A stretch of DNA of 19,683 nucleotides from Bacteriovoracaceae bacterium UBA2394 (GTDB lineage: Bacteria; Bdellovibrionota; UBA2394): positions 1 to 19,683 of the forward strand of contig DDSI01000099.1 of assembly GCA_002343335.1 (NCBI GenBank), in the 5' to 3' direction. How positions within the stretch are numbered: the first letter of the stretch is position 1; every line of letters starts with the position of its first letter. The position numbers and the translations under genes are program-made. Of this stretch, positions 7,992-15,738 are shown piece by piece. Below the pieces are notes generated by a model. That model saw nothing but the letters and a program-made list of their open reading frames with translations. It was not told the DNA's origin and did no database searches.

Positions 7992-8142
7992 TAAAGGGTT
8001 GAGATCTTGGTTTTTGATGTAGGAGGAACATCAGAGGCCCATTCCAGATTCGCAAAACGAGGATGGGATGTTGCGGCGAAGCGCTTCCGAAGTGATTTTG
8101 GGAGCTCCGCGAAGGGTGATCATATTATTGAGGGGAGATATC
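7992..8142 (+). promoter_or_regulatory. Long 5' leader of the phaR-like gene with an unused consensus ribosome binding site and a small ORF
   Basis: Between the predicted transcript start and the phaR ATG lies a perfect Shine-Dalgarno sequence, AGGAGGA (8021-8027), with no ATG, GTG or TTG at working distance downstream; an ATC codon sits at 8030. It is immediately preceded by, and overlaps, an ATG-TAG pair (8017-8022). A short frame from ATG 8063 to TGA 8095 encodes MGCCGEALPK, with GAGG just upstream, and this frame stays open back to the ATC at 8030. It might be a leader-peptide region or just decayed sequence; there is no direct evidence of function. Confidence 0.3.
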
Positions 8143-8697
8143 ATGGCCGAGACCATCCGAGTCATAAAAAAATACCAAAATCGTAAACTCTACGACACGC
8201 AAGATAGCTGTTACGTAACGCTCGACGGCATTGCGAAGATGATCCGAGAGGGTCAAGAGATCGTAGTGATCGATAACAACACCAAAGCCGACGTGACCGC
8301 ACTTATTTTGACGCAAGTGCTCTATGAACAAGAAAAAACTCATCAGAGCGTTTTGCCTGTCACGATCCTAAAAACCATTATTAAAAGCGGCAGCAACAAT
8401 CTGTTTGAATTCATGCGCAAATATATTTTGGGCATTCTCGATACTCAGACTCAATCGGCCGAAGATCTTCGTACGCATCTGGAAAGACTTGTCGCAAAGG
8501 GCGATCTCACTCAAACCGAAGCCACGAATCTTCAAGCTCAAATCGAGACGGCTGCGATGGCGTGTCAAAATAGTTTGGATAAACGCATCGAAACTCAACT
8601 CGATCGTTATCTCGCCAACAACAACGTGGCCACAGCGCCGAGCACCGATTTCCAAGCGATTGCAAATCGAGTTTCTACGCTAGAGTCTAGAGCCTAA
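8143..8697 (+). CDS. phaR: PhaR-type polyhydroxyalkanoate synthesis regulator (DNA-binding domain protein)
   Basis: Probable DNA-binding transcription regulator of the PhaR family, which in other bacteria represses phasin and PHA synthesis genes and binds the polymer. The 184-residue protein starts with the PHB/PHA accumulation regulator domain: IRVIKKYQNRKLYDTQDSCY (residues 5-24) followed by VTLDGIAKMIREGQEIVVID and DVTALILTQVLYEQE, all typical of the family. The rest, after about residue 75, is predicted helical and probably coiled-coil. I chose ATG 8143 because GGGGA lies 7 bases before it and the conserved domain begins there; an in-frame ATG 25 codons upstream adds a non-conserved tail. 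No phaC or phasin gene is in the window, so its target here is inferred from family only. It ends before a strong terminator. Confidence 0.85.
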   Translation: MAETIRVIKKYQNRKLYDTQDSCYVTLDGIAKMIREGQEIVVIDNNTKADVTALILTQVLYEQEKTHQSVLPVTILKTIIKSGSNNLFEFMRKYILGILDTQTQSAEDLRTHLERLVAKGDLTQTEATNLQAQIETAAMACQNSLDKRIETQLDRYLANNNVATAPSTDFQAIANRVSTLESRA

Positions 8698-8747
8698 CCG
8701 TTTATTGGCCTCGCTTCGCTTCGGCATTGACCGGCCGCTCAGGTAGC

Positions 8748-8773
8748 GGGGAAGTTTTGAAACAAACTTCCCC
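8748..8773 (+). terminator. Inverted repeat downstream of phaR
   Basis: GGGGAAGTTT (8748-8757) pairs perfectly with AAACTTCCCC (8764-8773) around a 6-base loop, making a 10-bp stem. No real U-tract follows, so by itself it is a weak terminator; it may stabilise the mRNA 3' end or support the stronger terminator just downstream. Confidence 0.5.
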
Positions 8774-8795
8774 TTCAAGCGAATGTTTAAATGCA

Positions 8796-8823
8796 AAAAG
8801 GCCCGTCTTGCGACGGGCCTTTT
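8796..8823. terminator. Strong bidirectional intrinsic terminator between phaR and dksA
   Basis: AAAAGGCCCGTC (8796-8807) and GACGGGCCTTTT (8812-8823) form a 12-bp GC-rich stem with a TTGC tetraloop. An A-run lies on the left and a T-run on the right, so it can terminate transcription from both directions, as expected between the convergent phaR (+) and dksA (-) genes. Confidence 0.92.
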
Positions 8824-8867
8824 CAATTTCTAACGTCGGCACACTGCCACCGACTCAAAAACTTAGA

Positions 8868-9308
8868 CTACGCGGTGTTGGCTTCTTCGTCGCCGCCCTC
8901 TTCACCATCGCTGTCGTAGGCTTCGCCAATTTCGCCACCAAACAATTTGGATTTCGCTTCTTCGCTTTCCATTTCAGTAGCGCAGTCGATGCAAAGAGTG
9001 GTCATGGGACGGGCCTTCAAACGGGCTTCCGAAATCGGAGCGCCGCAAGCTTCACAGCCCCCATAGGTACCCTCCTCGATTCGATTGAGAGCTTTCTCAA
9101 TCTTTCGGATCAGCTTTCGCTCACGATCCTTGAATCGTAATAAACGGCTGCGATCGAGCTCTTGAACTGCTTGATCGGTAGGATCCGAGGACGTCTCGGA
9201 TTCAGTCTCTGAGATATCTTTAACGGCACGATCGGCCTCATTTAAAAGTTCGCCAAGGCGGGACTGGAGTATCTTTTTGTAATCACCCAGCTTCTTCTTC
9301 GACAACAT
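8868..9308 (-). CDS. dksA: DksA/TraR-family RNA polymerase-binding transcription factor
   Basis: DksA proteins insert a coiled coil into the RNA polymerase secondary channel and, with ppGpp, retune transcription of rRNA and amino-acid genes. This 146-residue protein has the coiled-coil tip residues D42, D45 and A47 (DPTDQAVQE, equivalent to Asp71, Asp74 and Ala76 of E. coli), the DRERKLIRKIEKAL helix at 61-74, and a complete zinc finger, C85-x2-C88 and C106-x2-C109, with the intervening RLKARP block. It lacks the first 30 or so residues of E. coli DksA and ends in a glycine/acidic tail (about residues 117-146), which is unusual for the family. The ATG at 9308 has AAGGA upstream (9316-9320). 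Its leader holds a hairpin. It converges on phaR and is divergent from the outer-membrane gene. Confidence 0.93.
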   Translation of the reverse strand: MLSKKKLGDYKKILQSRLGELLNEADRAVKDISETESETSSDPTDQAVQELDRSRLLRFKDRERKLIRKIEKALNRIEEGTYGGCEACGAPISEARLKARPMTTLCIDCATEMESEEAKSKLFGGEIGEAYDSDGEEGGDEEANTA

Positions 9309-9342
9309 AAAAAGTTCCTTACATTACTGCTATTTACACCCT

Positions 9343-9365
9343 CCTTAGGCTTTCCTTGCCTAAGG
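9343..9365 (-). promoter_or_regulatory. Hairpin in the dksA leader next to a strong SD-like sequence
   Basis: On the minus strand CCTTAGGC (9365-9358) and GCCTAAGG (9350-9343) form a perfect 8-bp stem with a 7-base loop. The stem ends in, and is followed by, AAGGAGGG and then GTG-TAA, a start codon directly followed by a stop. A second start-stop, ATG-TAA, overlaps the true dksA ribosome binding site. There is no T-run on either strand, so it is not an intrinsic terminator. A regulatory leader role is possible but unproven. Confidence 0.4.
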
Positions 9366-9522
9366 AAATTCCACTTATTCACTAAGCGGCGTCACCTTCC
9401 CGGTCCGCGTCTTCTTAATGATTCAGTCCCAGCAGATCAACTCCTTTTTTTTTCGGACCTGACCGAGGACCTAACGGATTTTCATTTGTCACCCTACCCC
9501 CAGGATGTAAGTTCAGATTCTA
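9366..9522. other. Divergent intergenic region between dksA and the outer-membrane barrel gene
   Basis: About 160 bases that should carry the promoters for dksA (minus) and the three-gene plus-strand unit. I see a run of nine T residues near 9447-9455 but no convincing -35/-10 pair in either direction, so no specific promoter is called. Confidence 0.4.
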
Positions 9523-10404
9523 ATGAGACCACTCTCGTCTGTAAAGACCTGCCGTTTCTTCAGTCCCCAAGCCGCTTTGCCAGCGCTTCTCGCGGGACTC
9601 GTCCTTTTGGCTTTTTCGGAATCGGCATATTCTCTGCCCACTCCTCCTACCGCAGACTGGGGCCCTTCTACACTTTCCTTTGGTGGAGCCGGTGCGGGAC
9701 TTTCGGTGGATCACGATGCTTTCCTCACTAATCCAGCGAATCTGGCATATTTTCAAAATACAAATTCCGTCGGCGGATCTTGGCAAAATTTACCTCGAGA
9801 TGAACAACGATGGAGCGTGTCCCTTGTCGATGGGAAGCTTCCCGCTGTCGCAGGCTTCCATTTCACCTGGAACGACTACGGACCGAGCCAGCGCCACGCA
9901 TATACCTTAGGGGGTGCTTACAAAACGGCGTACGGAGCTTTCGGAGCAACTGCCCAAGCGTTGAATTTTTCGAGCGTCGCGCGAGGAAATGGTTGGCACT
10001 TTACTGGCAGTATCGGCGTGCTCATCCCGGCAGCCTACGGAATTTCGTTGGCGATCTACTCGCGACACCTTCTCGACACGGAGAGCAACACACAACTTCC
10101 TCCTGACGTGCACATGGCCCTGCTCTACATTTATCCGGAGATGGTCCGATTTTCTTTTGAAAGCGATCGTCGGTTTGTTTTGGCAGGCCAAGACTGGAAC
10201 TATTCTCTGGGAGCCGATCTTTTGTTTAAAAAATATTTTGCCGTTCGCGGAGGCTATCGATTCGACCGCTCCGGCTCAGACGATTTCTTTTCCGTCGGGG
10301 CTGCCGTGCTGGGCCCAAAGATGGAAATCACAGCCGCCTTTACTCGCACCACGGAAAGAAAGGCCGTCAATGGTCTTGCGTTTGGCGCTTCGTTTAAAAT
10401 GTAA
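9523..10404 (+). CDS. Exported outer-membrane beta-barrel protein, function unknown
   Basis: The 293-residue protein begins with a Sec signal peptide: a basic start, a hydrophobic stretch at about 17-31 (AALPALLAGLVLLAF), and a probable cleavage site after AYS (residue 37). The mature part has alternating polar and hydrophobic strands rich in Gly, Tyr, Phe and Trp, with a loop reading FLTNPANLAYF, typical of barrel proteins of the PorV/PorQ/FadL type. It ends in a phenylalanine-containing strand (GLAFGASFKM), as outer-membrane barrels often do. I infer about ten strands and an outer-membrane location; the substrate is unknown. The upstream Shine-Dalgarno sequence is weak. A five-helix membrane protein gene follows after 6 bases, so the two are probably cotranscribed. 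Confidence 0.75.
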   Translation: MRPLSSVKTCRFFSPQAALPALLAGLVLLAFSESAYSLPTPPTADWGPSTLSFGGAGAGLSVDHDAFLTNPANLAYFQNTNSVGGSWQNLPRDEQRWSVSLVDGKLPAVAGFHFTWNDYGPSQRHAYTLGGAYKTAYGAFGATAQALNFSSVARGNGWHFTGSIGVLIPAAYGISLAIYSRHLLDTESNTQLPPDVHMALLYIYPEMVRFSFESDRRFVLAGQDWNYSLGADLLFKKYFAVRGGYRFDRSGSDDFFSVGAAVLGPKMEITAAFTRTTERKAVNGLAFGASFKM

Positions 10405-10410
10405 ATCGAT

Positions 10411-10884
10411 ATGTCAGCCCTCGTGATCATCGTCGGAGCCTTGATCGCTTCCATTTACATTTGGGGCGTGGTTCGAACGGCGATTTGGCTGGTTCCCACT
10501 CTCTTCATCAGTCATGGCAATGTTTTTGCTTCCATTGGCATCTTAAGTTTTCTGACGTCCGCGTCTCTTCTCATTCCCCACGATCAAGGCAGCTTCGATG
10601 CGCGAGATCTCTCCAAAGAAAGAAAAGTTCTTATCTTATTTCTCTCGGGCATTCTTGGCGGAACGTTTATTTACCATGCGATAGCCTCGCCGATGGTTTT
10701 CATCTTCAGCGCGGCGGCGCCGTTCATCCTTTTGCAGCTCTACACACTTCTTCGACAACCCGTTCCTTTGGTTTATTTTCGCACGAAAAAATTGAAGTTC
10801 ATTTTGCCGCTTCTATGGATCATTTGTTTTGGGGTACTCCAAGTGGAGTTGATGATGATGGCTGAAGGAAAGCTCGTCCCGTGA
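10411..10884 (+). CDS. Integral membrane protein of unknown function (about five transmembrane helices)
   Basis: I do not recognise this family. The 157-residue protein is strongly hydrophobic, with likely membrane segments at about 2-21, 37-57, 71-91, 95-115 and 127-149 and short charged loops (for example DARDLSKERK between the second and third). No signal peptide, catalytic motif or cofactor site is visible. Its ATG lies 6 bases after the barrel gene stop with no clear ribosome binding site, and its TGA overlaps the GTG of the nucleosidase-like gene by 4 bases. The three genes are therefore likely translated together. A role in the cytoplasmic membrane linked to its neighbours is inference only. 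Confidence 0.75.
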   Translation: MSALVIIVGALIASIYIWGVVRTAIWLVPTLFISHGNVFASIGILSFLTSASLLIPHDQGSFDARDLSKERKVLILFLSGILGGTFIYHAIASPMVFIFSAAAPFILLQLYTLLRQPVPLVYFRTKKLKFILPLLWIICFGVLQVELMMMAEGKLVP

Positions 10885-11474
10885 GCACACAAACAGCGTA
10901 CTACTGCCCGACGATTTTCGAGGTGCCTCGCGCATTTCGATCTCTCACCAAAGTCTTTGGCATGGGTCCAGAGCGAGCTCGAAAACTCGCCGCTGAGCTC
11001 GAGAGTCAATCCACTGTGGATCGCATCATCGTGTACGGCTGCGCCGGTGCACTCACGAAAGAATTTCGCCCTGGCGATACTTTGCAAATCACCCATGTGA
11101 TTGGTCCCGATAGCGCGAGCGAATTGAAGGCCTCTCAAGAAACACTTTTCGATGCGCGACTTGTGAGCGTGTCGCACCTCATTCGAACCCCGAAAGAAAA
11201 GTCTGAGCTTCAGGAATCGACCGGCGCTCAACTCGTGGACATGGAAATGGCGTATCTTTGGAAAGCTTGCTCTCCTCGGGTGCGAGAAAAGCTGACATTT
11301 ATACGAGGCGTGGTGGATGGACTTAATGCCGATCTTTGCTTTTTGACCCCGGCGTCGCAACTCGCTTGGACGAAATTGCTACATCCCCGCGGCGCAAGAG
11401 CCCTTCTCGAATTTATGAAAAACCTCCGTCGATACCGGAGTTCCATGGAATCTTATCTGCTTCATTTAAATTAA
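10881..11474 (+). CDS. Nucleoside phosphorylase/nucleosidase superfamily protein (HpnG/MTA-nucleosidase-like)
   Basis: Predicted enzyme of the PNP/UDP phosphorylase fold, which cleaves the N-glycosidic bond of nucleosides. At 197 residues it is slightly short for the family (about 210-250). Visible motifs are GMGPERA (27-33), VYGCAGALTKEFRPGD (51-66), the ribose-binding VDME (119-122) with catalytic-type E122, and RGVVDGLN with D146 in place of the ISD of MTA/SAH nucleosidases. The order and the TGAQLVDME block resemble adenosylhopane phosphorylase HpnG and MTA/SAH nucleosidase, but the substrate cannot be fixed, and no hopanoid or menaquinone genes are nearby. The GTG start overlaps the preceding TGA (GTGA), so it is translationally coupled to the membrane protein. 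It ends 7 bases from the convergent icmF stop. Confidence 0.75.
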   Translation: MSTQTAYYCPTIFEVPRAFRSLTKVFGMGPERARKLAAELESQSTVDRIIVYGCAGALTKEFRPGDTLQITHVIGPDSASELKASQETLFDARLVSVSHLIRTPKEKSELQESTGAQLVDMEMAYLWKACSPRVREKLTFIRGVVDGLNADLCFLTPASQLAWTKLLHPRGARALLEFMKNLRRYRSSMESYLLHLN

Positions 11475-11481
11475 AAAGCGG

Positions 11482-14400
11482 CTAAATGTTTCGACGATAT
11501 TTTCCGCCCACTTGATAAAGAGCATGACTCATCTGACCCAAGCTGCAGACGCGGGCCGCGCGCATGAGCGAAGCAAAAATATTTTCTCCCGAAAGCGCGG
11601 TGCGCTTTAGGTCTTCCAGCGCCGCATTGGTTTCCCTCTCCCGTTTCGAGCGATACTCCCCAATTTCTTTCAGCCGCAAATTTTTCTCCGCCTCATTGGA
11701 GCGCGCGAGGGGAATCTTCCCGCGCACTGCGCCCGACTCGGGAAGAAAAGTATTTACTCCCACGATGGGAAGCTCTCCGGAATGCTTCAACCGCTCATAG
11801 TAGATGCTCTCTTCTTGAATTTTTGAGCGTTGATACTGTGTTTCCATCGCGCCCAAAACCCCACCGCGAGTCGAAATGCGCTCAAATTCTTTCAGCACTG
11901 CTTCTTCCACCAAATCAGTAAGCTCGGAAAGCACGAATGAGCCTTGCGTAAAATTCTCGGTCTTCGCAGAGCCGAATTCCTTTTGGATAATCATCTGGAC
12001 GGCCATCGCCCGGCGAACGCTCTCTTCTGTGGGAGTCGTGATCGCCTCATCGTAAGCATTTGTATGAAGCGAATTACAATTGTCGTAGATGGCCGTAAGA
12101 GCCTGCAGCGTTGTTCGAATATCGTTAAATTCGATTTCTTGCGCGTGTAAACTTCTGCCCGAAGTTTGAATATGATATTTTAGTTTTTGCGATCGATCAT
12201 TTCCACCATACAGATTTTTCATGGCGACAGCCCAAATGCGGCGGGCCACTCTTCCAATGACCGAGTATTCGGGGTCCAAACCGTTGCTGAAGAAAAAGGA
12301 GAGATTCGGTGCGAAATCATCAATCTTCATTCCCCGAGCGAGGTAATATTCCACAAACGTAAATCCATTTGCGAGAGTAAAGGCCAATTGAGAGATCGGA
12401 TTCGCACCCGCTTCAGCGATATGATATCCGGAAATGCTGACCGAATAATAATTGCGAACCCGATGATCGATAAAAAATTGCTGGATATCAGCCATCATCC
12501 GAAGTGCAAATTCCGTGGAGAAGATGCAGGTATTTTGAGCCTGATCTTCTTTCAAAATATCCGCCTGCACCGTGCCGCGAACGCTTTGCAACGTAAATTG
12601 TTCGAGTTCCTTTCGCTCAGCATCCGACGGCTCTCGCTTTTTCTCAGTTTTAAATTTTTCTAACTGCTGATCAATCGCGGCATTAAAAAAGAACGCCAAC
12701 ATGATCGGCGCGGGTCCATTGATCGTCATGGACACAGACGTCGTTGGATCGCAAAGATCAAAACCGCGATAGAGCACCTTCATGTCCTCGAGGGAGGCGA
12801 TGCTGACACCTGACTCACCGACCTTGCCGTAGATATCCGGTCGTGGGTCGGGATCTTCACCGTAAAGCGTGACGGAATCAAAAGCAGTGGAGAGTCGCTT
12901 GGCCTGATCGTTTCGACACAAATAATGAAAACGCTTGTTCGTACGCTCGGGCGGTCCCTCGCCAGCGAATTGTCTTCGCGGCTCTTCCTCTAAGCGCTTG
13001 AAAGGATAAATTCCTGAAGTGAAGGGAAAATACCCCGGAAGATTCTCGCGTGAGCAAAAATAAATAATTTGATCCCAGGTGAATAACTTCGGCGGCGTCA
13101 CCCGCTTCAATAACAATCCGCTCAACGAGGTAAAGGTTTGCGACGCTTTTATGACTTTATCGCGAACAGGGAAATTCACATGATCCTTTTGATAATCATC
13201 GTAAATTTTTGGCCAGGATTCTATCCATCCGCGCGCCTCAGACGTCAACTGACCGTACTTTTCATCGGCCATAGTCTTAAGTTTATGATCTTTGACCAGC
13301 GCACTCGCCTCCTTGAGAACGTAAGCCTGACGAGCCGTTTCAGCACCTTTCTCATTTGTCCGATGATAATCTCGCACCGTCGAAGCAATTTGCGTGAGAT
13401 AAAGCGTTCGATCGGCGGGAACTACGACATGGGCCTCATTCGTTGCGGCGAGGAAATCTCGCTCTTTCTTCGGAAAGTCAGCAAACGAACTCTGAAGGTG
13501 ATTTGCGATGGCACGATAGAGACGCGTGACACCCGCGTCGCTAAAAATATTACAGCGCGTTCCATACACCGGAAGGTCTTCATCGGGAGGCGCCTGAAAA
13601 AGCTTTCGTGATCGTCGATATTGCTTTCGTACTTCTCGAAGAGCATCGTCTGATCCGCGGCGATCGAACTTATTAATCGCAATGAAATTTGCAAAATCGA
13701 TCATATCGATTTTCTCAAGCTGGGTGGCGGCGCCGTACTCTGACGTCATCACATACAGGGAACTATCGACCAAATCCGTAATCGAGCTCGAGCCCTGCCC
13801 AATGCCCGGAGTTTCAACAATCACCAAATCGAAAGGCATATTTCGACTGGCAGAAACAATTTCTCCAATTGAAACATTTAAATCTTGGCCGGAACCGCGA
13901 GTGGCGAGCGAACGCATGAATACTCGGTCATCGTCGATGGCATTCATTCGGATGCGATCACCGAGCAGTGCCCCGCCCGTTTTTCGTTTCGTCGGGTCGA
14001 TGGAATAAATCGCAATCTTGATTGCTGGAAACTCATGTAGAAATCTCAGCACCAACTCGTCGATCAATGAGGATTTGCCCGCGCCGCCCGTGCCCGTGAT
14101 TCCAAGAACCTGGCCCTTCCGCTCGATTTGCCCTTTTGCTTTTGTCGGCCCGCTGGCTGTATTGACTCCCGCCTCTAATGCGGAAATGCTTCGGCCCCAA
14201 TGTTCTAGAGTCCACTCCACCTTCGGAGCCGATCTTTTGGCGCGAGCCGTTTCACAGGCTGAGACCATTTCTCGGCCCATGCCTTCTAAGCCGAGCTTCA
14301 TTCCATCATCCGGCGAAAAAATTCGTTTCACGCCATACTTATGAAGCGCCTCAATCTCCTCGGGCAAAATTACTCCGCCGCCGCCCCCAAAAACTTGAAT

Positions 14401-14661
14401 GTGTGAGTGATCCCGCTCCTTAAGCGTGTCGATGAGATAGCGGAAATATTCATTGTGACCGCCTTGGTAAGAGCTGATGGCAATGCCATCGACATCCTCT
14501 TGAATAGCGGCGCGTACGATTTCTTGCACACCACGATTGTGGCCCAAGTGAATGACCTCTGCCCCACGGTCTTGCAAAATTCGCCGGATCACATTGATCG
14601 CAGCATCATGACCATCAAACAGAGACGCGGCTGTAAGAAAACGCACAGGCTGAGTTGCCAT
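11482..14661 (-). CDS. icmF: Fused isobutyryl-CoA mutase IcmF (B12-binding, G-protein chaperone and mutase in one chain)
   Basis: Adenosylcobalamin-dependent enzyme that interconverts isobutyryl-CoA and n-butyryl-CoA in the cytoplasm, with a built-in GTPase that guards cofactor loading. The B12 domain is at about 7-140, with the cobalt-ligand motif DGH (16-18). The MeaI-like G domain at about 185-400 has Walker [10 protein letters not shown] (190-198), VETPG (282-286) and NKFD (330-333). The mutase core follows from about 525. Substrate-pocket residues are F565 (RRQFAGEG) and Q709 (ILKEDQAQN); this Phe/Gln pair is the one described for isobutyryl-CoA mutases, while methylmalonyl-CoA mutase has Tyr/Arg. 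I start at ATG 14661 (1059 residues), where homology begins and AGGA lies 9 bases upstream; a 47-residue extension overlaps the preceding gene. It is the last gene of a minus-strand group and converges with the nucleosidase-like gene. Confidence 0.96.
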   Translation of the reverse strand: MATQPVRFLTAASLFDGHDAAINVIRRILQDRGAEVIHLGHNRGVQEIVRAAIQEDVDGIAISSYQGGHNEYFRYLIDTLKERDHSHIQVFGGGGGVILPEEIEALHKYGVKRIFSPDDGMKLGLEGMGREMVSACETARAKRSAPKVEWTLEHWGRSISALEAGVNTASGPTKAKGQIERKGQVLGITGTGGAGKSSLIDELVLRFLHEFPAIKIAIYSIDPTKRKTGGALLGDRIRMNAIDDDRVFMRSLATRGSGQDLNVSIGEIVSASRNMPFDLVIVETPGIGQGSSSITDLVDSSLYVMTSEYGAATQLEKIDMIDFANFIAINKFDRRGSDDALREVRKQYRRSRKLFQAPPDEDLPVYGTRCNIFSDAGVTRLYRAIANHLQSSFADFPKKERDFLAATNEAHVVVPADRTLYLTQIASTVRDYHRTNEKGAETARQAYVLKEASALVKDHKLKTMADEKYGQLTSEARGWIESWPKIYDDYQKDHVNFPVRDKVIKASQTFTSLSGLLLKRVTPPKLFTWDQIIYFCSRENLPGYFPFTSGIYPFKRLEEEPRRQFAGEGPPERTNKRFHYLCRNDQAKRLSTAFDSVTLYGEDPDPRPDIYGKVGESGVSIASLEDMKVLYRGFDLCDPTTSVSMTINGPAPIMLAFFFNAAIDQQLEKFKTEKKREPSDAERKELEQFTLQSVRGTVQADILKEDQAQNTCIFSTEFALRMMADIQQFFIDHRVRNYYSVSISGYHIAEAGANPISQLAFTLANGFTFVEYYLARGMKIDDFAPNLSFFFSNGLDPEYSVIGRVARRIWAVAMKNLYGGNDRSQKLKYHIQTSGRSLHAQEIEFNDIRTTLQALTAIYDNCNSLHTNAYDEAITTPTEESVRRAMAVQMIIQKEFGSAKTENFTQGSFVLSELTDLVEEAVLKEFERISTRGGVLGAMETQYQRSKIQEESIYYERLKHSGELPIVGVNTFLPESGAVRGKIPLARSNEAEKNLRLKEIGEYRSKRERETNAALEDLKRTALSGENIFASLMRAARVCSLGQMSHALYQVGGKYRRNI

Positions 14662-14695
14662 ATGCCAGGATCCTAACCGAGAGGAACGCGCAATC

Positions 14696-15232
14696 TCAAC
14701 GAATTCCCCGGGCGAAAACCTTTCCATCGCCGCGGAAATACACTTTATCGGCGAAAAATACCGGCGATCCATCCGAGACACGCACAAAATGGGGCCCCTC
14801 ATAGGGATTGTAGCGAACGCGTTGCCATCCCCGAATATCCTGTTCTCGAAATGAAGTAACGATACCTCTCACGCCCGCATGCACTACCTTTCGCCGCTCG
14901 CGAATTACTTGTTGTCTCGCATTTTCGCGCACTCGAAATTCCGCATTCTCCAAAAGTAAATCGTTCGCGTGAAAGACGAGCCCCTGCATATTGAAATTCC
15001 AGGCGGACCAAAGGTCCTGGTGAAGATTGCGAAAGATAAAGACGGACTTTTTCAGCATGGAGTGCGAAGGGCCGTTTGTGGAAATAAGAACAGCTTTGCT
15101 GCAGTTGCGACTCCATACCGAATCGCTGCTCGAAACCAAGGCGCAGATTCCCAACGCGATAGCCGCGAACGCACGAATTGAATTGTATTGAAAATTTACT
15201 CCCACCAATTCACCCAAAAAACCCAATCGCAC
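14696..15232 (-). CDS. Predicted exported hypothetical protein upstream of icmF
   Basis: I do not recognise this family. The frame encodes up to 178 residues from GTG 15232; TTG or GTG codons a few residues later could also serve, and no strong ribosome binding site decides. A hydrophobic stretch [13 protein letters not shown] (about 21-33) after an arginine, followed by SSSDSVWS, looks like a Sec signal peptide or N-terminal anchor. The rest is basic and rich in Arg, Val and Phe, with a C-terminal segment [13 protein letters not shown] that reads like beta strands. It ends 34 bases before icmF and starts 34 bases after the PilZ-like gene, so it is probably cotranscribed with both. Codon use and a continuous sensible sequence support a real gene, but start and function are uncertain. 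Confidence 0.6.
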   Translation of the reverse strand: MRLGFLGELVGVNFQYNSIRAFAAIALGICALVSSSDSVWSRNCSKAVLISTNGPSHSMLKKSVFIFRNLHQDLWSAWNFNMQGLVFHANDLLLENAEFRVRENARQQVIRERRKVVHAGVRGIVTSFREQDIRGWQRVRYNPYEGPHFVRVSDGSPVFFADKVYFRGDGKVFARGIR

Positions 15233-15266
15233 GTTAATGGGGCGTAGAGAGGGGAGTCAAAAGTTA

Positions 15267-15671
15267 TTAGCCAGAGCTGGCTGTTTTCATGTGGCCCTTA
15301 ACGACAGCGGCTTGAATCAAGCTTTTAAGGAAGAACTGAACCTCAGGATTGAGTGCCTCATATTGAATGCCAATGAAATACGGAGCATCTTTTACGGCAT
15401 TTGGAAGAAACTGGCAGTAGCGAGCGCGTCCCAAAATTTCCACACGTTTATTTCCAATCAGCATGAACATGGGAACCGGCCCCTTGCGAAGCAATTCAGC
15501 GAGCTTGGAGTGACCAAAAAAGCCGAAACCACCGAGGCCCATCGTATGAAGCGTGTGTTTCGTCTGCCCCCGGCCCACGGGAATTTCAATTTGCATCGGT
15601 AAGACAGAGTCAATTTTATATCTTGGATGAGTTCTCGGAAAAAAGCGCCCCATAAGGGATAAAGTTAACAT
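15267..15671 (-). CDS. PilZ-like domain protein, probably degenerate in c-di-GMP binding
   Basis: PilZ domains bind cyclic di-GMP through an RxxxR motif and a downstream (D/N)xSxxG motif. In this 134-residue protein the N-terminal RTHPRY carries RxxxR. The second motif reads TMGLGGFGF, with Thr and Gly in place of the conserved Asp/Asn and Ser; the final strand FIGIQYE matches the usual PilZ ending. The fold is therefore likely, while c-di-GMP binding is doubtful. I chose ATG 15671; a TTG at 15680 or an ATG at 15654 are alternatives, since no strong ribosome binding site is present. It lies 67 bases after the helical protein gene and 34 bases before the exported protein gene, all on the minus strand. 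The assignment rests on weak motifs, so treat it as probable. Confidence 0.6.
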   Translation of the reverse strand: MLTLSLMGRFFPRTHPRYKIDSVLPMQIEIPVGRGQTKHTLHTMGLGGFGFFGHSKLAELLRKGPVPMFMLIGNKRVEILGRARYCQFLPNAVKDAPYFIGIQYEALNPEVQFFLKSLIQAAVVKGHMKTASSG

Positions 15672-15738
15672 GCGGGTCAAATCCCGGGATCCCGTAACCT
15701 TAGTTGCTAGCGTATACGAGGCGTTGGAGCCCGCTATT

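Noticed and set aside
8068..8142. 25-residue N-terminal extension of the PhaR-like protein
   Set aside because: The conserved domain begins just after ATG 8143, which has a well-spaced GGGGA, whereas ATG 8068 lacks one.
13138..13611. Plus-strand frame of 157 residues inside icmF
   Set aside because: Antisense to the conserved linker and G domain of IcmF; no sign of its own ribosome binding site or domain.
14662..14802. 47-residue N-terminal extension of IcmF
   Set aside because: The extension overlaps the upstream exported-protein gene and shows no family similarity; homology begins at the ATG at 14661.
15672..15738. GGGATCCCGGGA palindrome-rich gap upstream of the PilZ-like gene as an operator or terminator
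   Set aside because: The inverted repeats are only 4-6 bases per arm with no T-run, and no promoter hexamers are convincing; chance is sufficient.
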